A DNA stretch of 64,000 bases from Peptococcaceae bacterium (GTDB lineage Bacteria > Bacillota > Desulfotomaculia > Desulfotomaculales > JACDOK01). The notes below the pieces were generated by a model. The model did not search any database, was not told the origin of the DNA, and was given only the letters and a program-made list of their open reading frames with translations. The stretch spans positions 1 to 64,000 of the forward strand of contig JACDOK010000004.1 of the NCBI GenBank assembly GCA_017656185.1. The letters run 5' to 3'. The translations under genes and the position numbers were made by a program. This document shows positions 59,252-64,000 of the stretch, piece by piece. Each line of letters starts with the position of its first letter. The stretch's first letter is position 1.

Positions 59252-59599
59252 AGCATTTACCCCCCTTTCTATTAAAATTCAAAAGTGAAAAACAACACAA
59301 GCAGCGGCATACTAATGGGCAGCGTATAAAAAACCTGCGCCAACAAGAAACACTGCCAACACAAAAATCAAGGCATCATATGTCTATCCGGGCATTTCTG
59401 ATTACTTGAACATCATAATACTAAGCAACTAATAATGATGTCGCTTGGGCGACAATTTGCCCGTCAACCTAACGACACTGGTGCGTACCTTTTTGTCGCT
59501 ATACTCTCTGAGGGATTTAAAAAGTTCTTAAGGGGTCTTAACCTTTAGCCCGAAATGTCATACAATAAGAATATCCTTTTAGGGTATGGGGTGGTCCCA
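59252..59599. other. Divergent intergenic region
   Basis: No gene seen. A dyad TGTCGCTTGGGCGACA at 59439-59454 and two further TGTCG/CGACA pieces (about 59473 and 59491) may form operators for the divergent exporter and phosphoesterase genes. Confidence 0.4.
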
Positions 59600-60223
59600 A
59601 TGACCTTTGCTGAAAACGTCAAATGTCTGATTTCTCAGGTTATTGGACAGTTTTATATTCCCCATCATTTGGTGCGGTCACAAGAAACTAAATTGTTACA
59701 TATTAGTGATACGCCTACTACGTTATACCCCGCCCTGTCCAACTTATGGGCGGTTCTACAGCCGGAAATCATTGTCCATACCGGTGATTTGGCTGACGAT
59801 ATCAAGCTTGAACTTAACGATGATGAACTAGTTAATTACCGGCGTGCCGTTGTTCCCTTCCTGTCTTCTTTAGAATCATCCGGGGCCCGTACCATATATA
59901 TTGTGCCGGGGAATCATGATAACGAAAGAATTATCCGCAGCCATGCTTCCCGTGCCCAAATAGTTTCCGAAGGCAGTACTATTCAGGTTGGCCAATATCT
60001 ATTGGGGTTGGCCCACCGTTTTAAGCGCCTGCCCGCAGGAACTTCTTACAATTTATACGGTCATAATTTCAGGACAACGCGCTCCGATAACGGGACAATA
60101 TATCTTAACGGTATTCACCGTATTCATGTTTTGCTGATTGAATCAGGTAAAGTTTTTGCGTTGCCTTACCCTTGGGCCACCAATACCGATCGGAAGATGG
60201 TCGCGGGCATTAGGAGCATATAG
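59600..60223 (+). CDS. Metallophosphoesterase-like protein
   Basis: About 207 residues from ATG 59600 behind GGGGTGG; the frame is open to 59555. Calcineurin-type motifs HTGDLADD and PGNHDNE, and a degenerate first motif KLLHISDTPTTLYP. C-terminal NLYGHNFRT is the GHxH-like metal ligand region. Likely phosphodiesterase or phosphatase, substrate unknown. Confidence 0.75.
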   Translation: MTFAENVKCLISQVIGQFYIPHHLVRSQETKLLHISDTPTTLYPALSNLWAVLQPEIIVHTGDLADDIKLELNDDELVNYRRAVVPFLSSLESSGARTIYIVPGNHDNERIIRSHASRAQIVSEGSTIQVGQYLLGLAHRFKRLPAGTSYNLYGHNFRTTRSDNGTIYLNGIHRIHVLLIESGKVFALPYPWATNTDRKMVAGIRSI

Positions 60224-60248
60224 TCGTTAACAGGGAGGCTGGGAATAT

Positions 60249-61241
60249 ATGCTTTTTGTACGTACCGGACCACGGTTTTTGTTTCTTCAATCACCCAGCC
60301 CACCACAGTTAGAAGAAGTATTAGTCCAAAAACTCGGCGGGAAAACGCTTGACTTAGGCGGGGCCTTAAAAGAATCCAGCGACGCAGACACCATCGTATT
60401 GATTACCCCCTCCGGTGGTCCTGTAGCCGATATTGACAGTGTGCAGCAAATCGTCCTGGTACAAGCCGGGTCTTCTATAGTAATGATCCAACTCGTCAAT
60501 TTGGGTTTGATAAGCCTGGTGACACAGGCCACCTTGGGTCCCGGGTTGCTTGTACAACGTCTCCCCAGGGGCAGCTCGGCGGTTCTGGAAACCATCAAGG
60601 AAGAATACGGGGCTACAGCCTTGCCCCTGATCAAGGCCATCGGTACAGGAAAAGCTGATGATACCGTAATCACTTTCACAGATAAGCCCCTCCATAAAGC
60701 AATTAAGGTCGAAGATATTTTTGACATTACCCTCCTGGTACACCGCCCCATTCCCAAACTCTTTCGCGAATTGAGCCGCGAAGCCATTCGTTATATTACC
60801 AAGGGATTGGACGATAACCAGTGGTATGAGGTACGTATTAACATTTATGATACTGATGAAGAATATAAAACCCACTACCGGCGCCTGGTTACAGTGCTGG
60901 AGGATCTAGAGGCAGGGCTGATTCTTGGTGAAGCCTGGACAAGGGACCACGCTCTGGCCCTTTTTTCGGTTGTGGCCTACCAGATCAGATTGTTTACGAT
61001 GCTGCACCCCCTTGAACTCAAACGCATCCTCCTGGGGCTTGAATATACCGACAGTGGATCCCGCTGCGCCGATATCGACCTGTATTACCGCCGTAAAAAA
61101 GTCGAATGGGCCGAAGCCAAACAATCTCCCAGTACCCGAGCCAGCTTAGGCGTGCAATATCGCAAAGAACTTCTGGCCCGCCTCCATCCCCATGCACGCG
61201 AGAAAGTACTTCAACTGGAGCAAAGTATCGGCTTAAAGTAA
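60249..61241 (+). CDS. Hypothetical protein (330 aa)
   Basis: ATG 60249 behind CAGGGAGG. The N-terminal 165 residues are beta-rich (VLITPSGGPVADIDSVQQIV, GPGLLVQRLPRGSSAVLETI), the C-terminal half is helical. No family recognised; no signal peptide. Between metallophosphoesterase and the M23 gene on the same strand, possibly one operon. Confidence 0.6.
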   Translation: MLFVRTGPRFLFLQSPSPPQLEEVLVQKLGGKTLDLGGALKESSDADTIVLITPSGGPVADIDSVQQIVLVQAGSSIVMIQLVNLGLISLVTQATLGPGLLVQRLPRGSSAVLETIKEEYGATALPLIKAIGTGKADDTVITFTDKPLHKAIKVEDIFDITLLVHRPIPKLFRELSREAIRYITKGLDDNQWYEVRINIYDTDEEYKTHYRRLVTVLEDLEAGLILGEAWTRDHALALFSVVAYQIRLFTMLHPLELKRILLGLEYTDSGSRCADIDLYYRRKKVEWAEAKQSPSTRASLGVQYRKELLARLHPHAREKVLQLEQSIGLK

Positions 61242-61324
61242 TAAAGCTAAGGCACGGAAAATCCAGCAGGATATGGCGCAAGGGTGTCGAACAAAAACTT
61301 TATTAGTATCCCGAGGTGCTCCAC

Positions 61325-62236
61325 GTGGCTAAACCCAAGAAAAAACGCAGCAAGAAACTCACTCTGGTCATTATTCCCGAAGCCGGCCGGCAAATTAAAC
61401 AGCTGGCCATATCAGTGCGCTTACTGTGGTGCGCCGGAACTGCTTTCCTGGGATTACTGGCCTTAACGATTTTCCTTGCCTGGCACAGCCAGCATTTATC
61501 CACTCGCGTTAATGAACTGCAAGAACTTGAAGTTATCAACCGGAAACAGGCGCAGGAAATTGCCCAGCTGAAGGACAAGGCCCGTTCGATAGAGCAGCAA
61601 ATATCAGAATTAGAGCAACTGGAAGTAAAAGTACGTTCCCTTGTGGGACTGCCTCAGCGGGAACGCTCCCATACCCAGCAGGTTTCCCGTGGTAGTCGTC
61701 CTCATCTATCTCCCACCGAGCAAGACGGGCTGCGTATTTTGGCGGAAACCAACTCGGATTTCAACATCCTTGATCAAGCCGTGCAAAATAAACAAGCAGA
61801 GATGATTGAACTGCATCAAGACGTATCGGAACGTCTTCGTTATCTGGCTCATCTACCCAGCCAATGGCCCGTAAGCGGTCATATCACTTCGCCTTTTGGG
61901 AGCAGGCGTTCTCCTTTCGGGCGGGGTTATGAATTCCATGACGGACTTGACATTGCTGCAAATTACGGTCAAACGATTTATGCTGCCGGAGACGGCGTAG
62001 TAACCTTTGCAGGTTATCTCGCCGGGTACGGTCTTACCGTTTCTATAGACCATGGTTACGGGCTGGTCTCACGCTACTGCCATACCTCGCGTGTTTTGGT
62101 TCGCCGAGGAGGGCAAGTAAAGAGAGGGGAGCCGGTGGCCCGGGTAGGTAGTTCCGGACGAAGTACCGGCCCACACCTCCATTTTATGGTTCTAAAAAAC
62201 GGAACGCCGGTAAACCCGTTAACATACTTAAAGTAA
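61325..62236 (+). CDS. M23-family endopeptidase (LytM type) with coiled coil
   Basis: About 303 residues from GTG 61325 behind GAGGTG. One N-terminal helix (VRLLWCAGTAFLGLLALTIF), coiled coil (~60-120, LQELEVINRKQAQEIAQL), LytM domain with FHDGLDIA (HxxxD) and STGPHLHF zinc ligands. Cuts cross-links in cell-wall peptide, or activates other hydrolases. It is 31 bases from the bactofilin gene; M23 and bactofilin pairs are a known cell-shape or spore-coat module. Confidence 0.9.
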   Translation: MAKPKKKRSKKLTLVIIPEAGRQIKQLAISVRLLWCAGTAFLGLLALTIFLAWHSQHLSTRVNELQELEVINRKQAQEIAQLKDKARSIEQQISELEQLEVKVRSLVGLPQRERSHTQQVSRGSRPHLSPTEQDGLRILAETNSDFNILDQAVQNKQAEMIELHQDVSERLRYLAHLPSQWPVSGHITSPFGSRRSPFGRGYEFHDGLDIAANYGQTIYAAGDGVVTFAGYLAGYGLTVSIDHGYGLVSRYCHTSRVLVRRGGQVKRGEPVARVGSSGRSTGPHLHFMVLKNGTPVNPLTYLK

Positions 62237-62267
62237 GATTAGCGCCGCTAATACAGGAGGGAATGCT

Positions 62268-62690
62268 GTGTTTAAGAAAAAAAATGAAATAGGGAACGGC
62301 GTAACCATAATCGCCAAAGGCGTAGCTTTTAAAGGTACATTGGAGGGAAAAGGTTCCTTTCGCATTGATGGAGATTTTCACGGGGAAATAAATGCCCAGG
62401 GAGATATCACCATCGGTAAAGAGGGCAAAGTAGATGCTACCGTGAGGGCCGGCAACCTGGAAGTAGCTGGATTGCTTAAAGGCAAAGCCACCGTAAACGG
62501 CCGCCTGTATATTAGTGCCACTGGCCGCGTAGAGGCCGACGTCAAAGCAGACCGGCTTGCCGTTGAGGAAGGTGGCGTATTATTGGGTCAGTGCAATGCC
62601 TGCCCGGAAACCAAAAGTCCCACCACTCCCACTGACAGGCTGAAAGCCGTAATGTCCAGCAATAAAGAGTCAGTAAGCAGTAAGCAGTAA
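62268..62690 (+). CDS. Bactofilin
   Basis: 140 residues, GTG 62268 behind GGAGGG. Right-handed beta-helix repeats (GKGSFRIDGDFHGEINAQGD, GLLKGKATVNGRLYISATGR) form polymerising filaments at the membrane. The C-terminal tail SSNKESVSSKQ is encoded by a AGTAAGC-type repeat rather than family sequence. Partner of the M23 enzyme encoded just upstream. Confidence 0.9.
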   Translation: MFKKKNEIGNGVTIIAKGVAFKGTLEGKGSFRIDGDFHGEINAQGDITIGKEGKVDATVRAGNLEVAGLLKGKATVNGRLYISATGRVEADVKADRLAVEEGGVLLGQCNACPETKSPTTPTDRLKAVMSSNKESVSSKQ

Positions 62691-62704
62691 GGAGTGAGAA
62701 GTAA
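62671..62704 (+). repeat. AGTAAGC-type short repeat, copy 3
   Basis: CAGTAAGCAGTAAGCAGTAAGG lies over the last codons and stop of the bactofilin gene. Same pattern as the copy at 53608. Confidence 0.75.
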
Positions 62705-63070
62705 TTAAAGACTTCGACTTCTCTGCTTTCTTTAGCCCCGTTATCTTATTCACTACAGGTTTCCTGGCTAAGTTACATCAGCACGGGTAATTGGGTAATT
62801 AATAATTTGGGTTTCCGGGAGACCACAGAGGGTCTCCCTACTCTCTTACTAAGTACCTTATATAGAATGTAAGGGAGGGTCTGTGACCCTCCCGCTGACC
62901 CCAAAGGAATGCCTTAATCCACCGCGCATCTCATTGTATCACTACCGTATCACTACTGTATCACAGCCCAGCACTCAGCGCTAATAATACATAGATAATG
63001 GCACTAAAGTGCCGCCGGATAACTGGAATGAACATCTGCACTGTTTGTTGTTCACTGAGTACTGGGCGTA
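62691..63070. other. Intergenic region rich in dyads and short repeats
   Basis: Dyads GGGAGACC/GGTCTCCC (about 62817-62839) and GGGAGGGTC/GACCCTCCC (about 62874-62894), and a triple TGTATCACTAC-like repeat (62935-62967). No gene is seen. Likely 3' end of the bactofilin transcript and a collection of element remnants. Confidence 0.45.
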
Positions 63071-63736
63071 TCACGCCGCTTTCCTGTCGTAGTCCGCAAA
63101 TACCAGAATCTTTTTGGGACAGGCTGCAATACAGGAGGCGCATTTGATGCAGTCGTTGTCCCGTACTATGCCGTCAGCCCGGTATTGATGCGGCTCCAAC
63201 TGCATCGGGCATACTGCGGCGCAGCGCCCGCACTCCGCGCAGCCTTCTTGCAATGTTAACGGTCTTTTTCCTTCCGAAAGCCAGTGGGCCAACGTTCCCA
63301 TCGGGCAAATATGGCACCATACCCGCGGGTGATAAATCAGGCCCAGCAGGATACCGATAACCGTAGTCACCGTCAGCACCCTTACCAGCGCCAATCCTAT
63401 CTGTTCTGCATTACCCCAGTGAAAGTAAAACTGTGTACCGATCACCGAAAAGATAATCACAATCATAAATACCCGCAGGCCGGTATGCCTGAATAGTGAG
63501 GGGATACGGGATTTGGGGCTGATCTTTCCCAGGATGACGTCGAAAAATGCCCCCCGGGGACACATCCAGTCACACCAGTGCCGTCCTCTGAAAAAGGCCA
63601 CGGCTACAGCTCCAATCATGCAACCGAAAAGTAAAAACCCGAGTAACGGGTACCACCACCCGACCACAGCTACCAACGGTAGACCAAGCCAGGTAAGGGT
63701 CTGCAGTTTTGATCTCTTTTGGGTTAGTACGTCCAT
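63071..63736 (-). CDS. NapH-like membrane ferredoxin
   Basis: 221 residues, ATG 63736 behind TGGAGGTGG. Four helices with CDWMCPRGAF and CHICPMGTLAH motifs, then two 4Fe-4S sites CAECGRCAAVCP and CIKCASCIAACP. Membrane electron carrier; second NapH-like protein of the window after 44824. No partner gene within reach. Confidence 0.85.
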   Translation of the reverse strand: MDVLTQKRSKLQTLTWLGLPLVAVVGWWYPLLGFLLFGCMIGAVAVAFFRGRHWCDWMCPRGAFFDVILGKISPKSRIPSLFRHTGLRVFMIVIIFSVIGTQFYFHWGNAEQIGLALVRVLTVTTVIGILLGLIYHPRVWCHICPMGTLAHWLSEGKRPLTLQEGCAECGRCAAVCPMQLEPHQYRADGIVRDNDCIKCASCIAACPKKILVFADYDRKAA

Positions 63737-63920
63737 ACGCCACCTCCAGTTGTTATATTTAATGTATTAATATATTTATATATTACGATAATAAGTTTAA
63801 TAAATCAATACTAACAATGAAATATCTAATTGAGGGTAATTGGTAATTAGTGGTAGATTAAAGTTTTCCATTTACGTGGCAAGTACGATAGTAGGCCAAT
63901 CTTTAAAAAAACTTTTATCT

Positions 63921-64000
63921 TTATACTGCCAGTACTTCATTTGGTTCAAACAGATAAAGATAGCGCTCCTTTACCTGCCGGCCCAAAATTGTTTCTGCCG
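63921..64000 (-). CDS. Possible C-terminal end of a gene cut by the window edge
   Basis: A minus-strand frame enters from the right edge and reads AETILGRQVKERYLYLFEP then ends in TAA at 63921. Only 25 residues are visible, so the identity is unknown and coding is tentative. Confidence 0.3.
   Translation of the reverse strand, partial: AETILGRQVKERYLYLFEPNEVLAV

Noticed and set aside
1-64000. CRISPR arrays and insertion sequences
   Set aside because: No regularly spaced 20-40 bp repeats with spacers and no transposase-like frame were found; the only mobile signals are the left-edge element and the NrdJ intein.

Overview
The window reads as a stretch of chromosome from an anaerobic, endospore-forming Bacillota, most like the Desulfotomaculum/Peptococcaceae group (an inference from gene content; no database search was possible). 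Signs are three CotF-type spore coat genes, a GerMN lipoprotein, Spo0A-box-like sites, an agr-type peptide locus, a tungsten-type aldehyde:ferredoxin oxidoreductase, a B12-dependent (class II) ribonucleotide reductase, FeoAB iron uptake and TAXI-TRAP transport. The most striking property is selenocysteine use: five genes carry an in-frame TGA at a position where the family has, or tolerates, a redox or nucleophilic Cys. They are a DUF1540 protein, the DNA-repair methyltransferase Ogt, SelD itself, a TlpA/ResA-like lipoprotein and a glutaredoxin. Each TGA is followed 15-26 nt later by a hairpin suitable as a bacterial SECIS.

Layout. 1-560: edge of a probable integrated element (plasmid/phage-type initiator with a parS/Noc-site-like palindrome and four 8-bp direct repeats) abutting tRNA-Arg(CCG). 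690-5165: ldh, then many very small membrane, coat and hypothetical proteins, including a poly-A frameshifted gene and the DUF1540 selenoprotein. 5573-7895: tRNA-Glu(CTC), tRNA-Gln(CTG), gltX and Sec-Ogt. 7918-12685: a three-gene glycan/trehalose cluster (GT4, debranching-type glycosidase, GT20). 12918-13958: selD. 14037-18136: SSS symporter with its tiny partner; Zur-like regulator and zinc-type ABC transporter. 18281-22160: c-di-AMP riboswitch followed by an OpuC-type osmolyte ABC operon whose binding protein has its two lobes in swapped order. 22289-25745: TetR-controlled ABC-2 efflux operon. 25915-28222: GerMN lipoprotein and a GGDEF/HD-GYP protein.

28280-32280: agrD, agrB, two paralogous five-helix membrane proteins facing each other across three Spo0A-like boxes, and a KinB-like kinase, plausibly a peptide-signalling module tied to sporulation. 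32252-35185: iron module (DtxR-like regulator, Cys-rich small protein, FeoB, FeoA). 36155-38951: AOR with MoaD-like and ThiF/MoeB-like cofactor genes. 39037-40128: Rrf2 regulator and small genes. 40520-44028: TAXI-TRAP transporter. 44198-45821: membrane electron-transfer operon ending in the TlpA-like selenoprotein. 45909-46866: truncated ylmH-like gene and Cys-rich small protein. 47163-50894: intein-interrupted nrdJ followed by selenoglutaredoxin, a possible electron donor. 50932-55050: zinc-ribbon, amidohydrolase-like, HAD, membrane and AbiV-family genes and an ordinary Cys glutaredoxin. 55218-56625: two CotF genes and small proteins. 56677-59251: SRPBCC membrane protein, UspA and a PSE-type anion exporter with a small membrane partner. 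59600-62690: metallophosphoesterase, unknown gene, M23 endopeptidase and bactofilin (cell-shape module). 63071-63736: NapH-like ferredoxin. A heptamer repeat (AGTAAGC-type) occurs in three places near 53.6, 53.7 and 62.7 kb.
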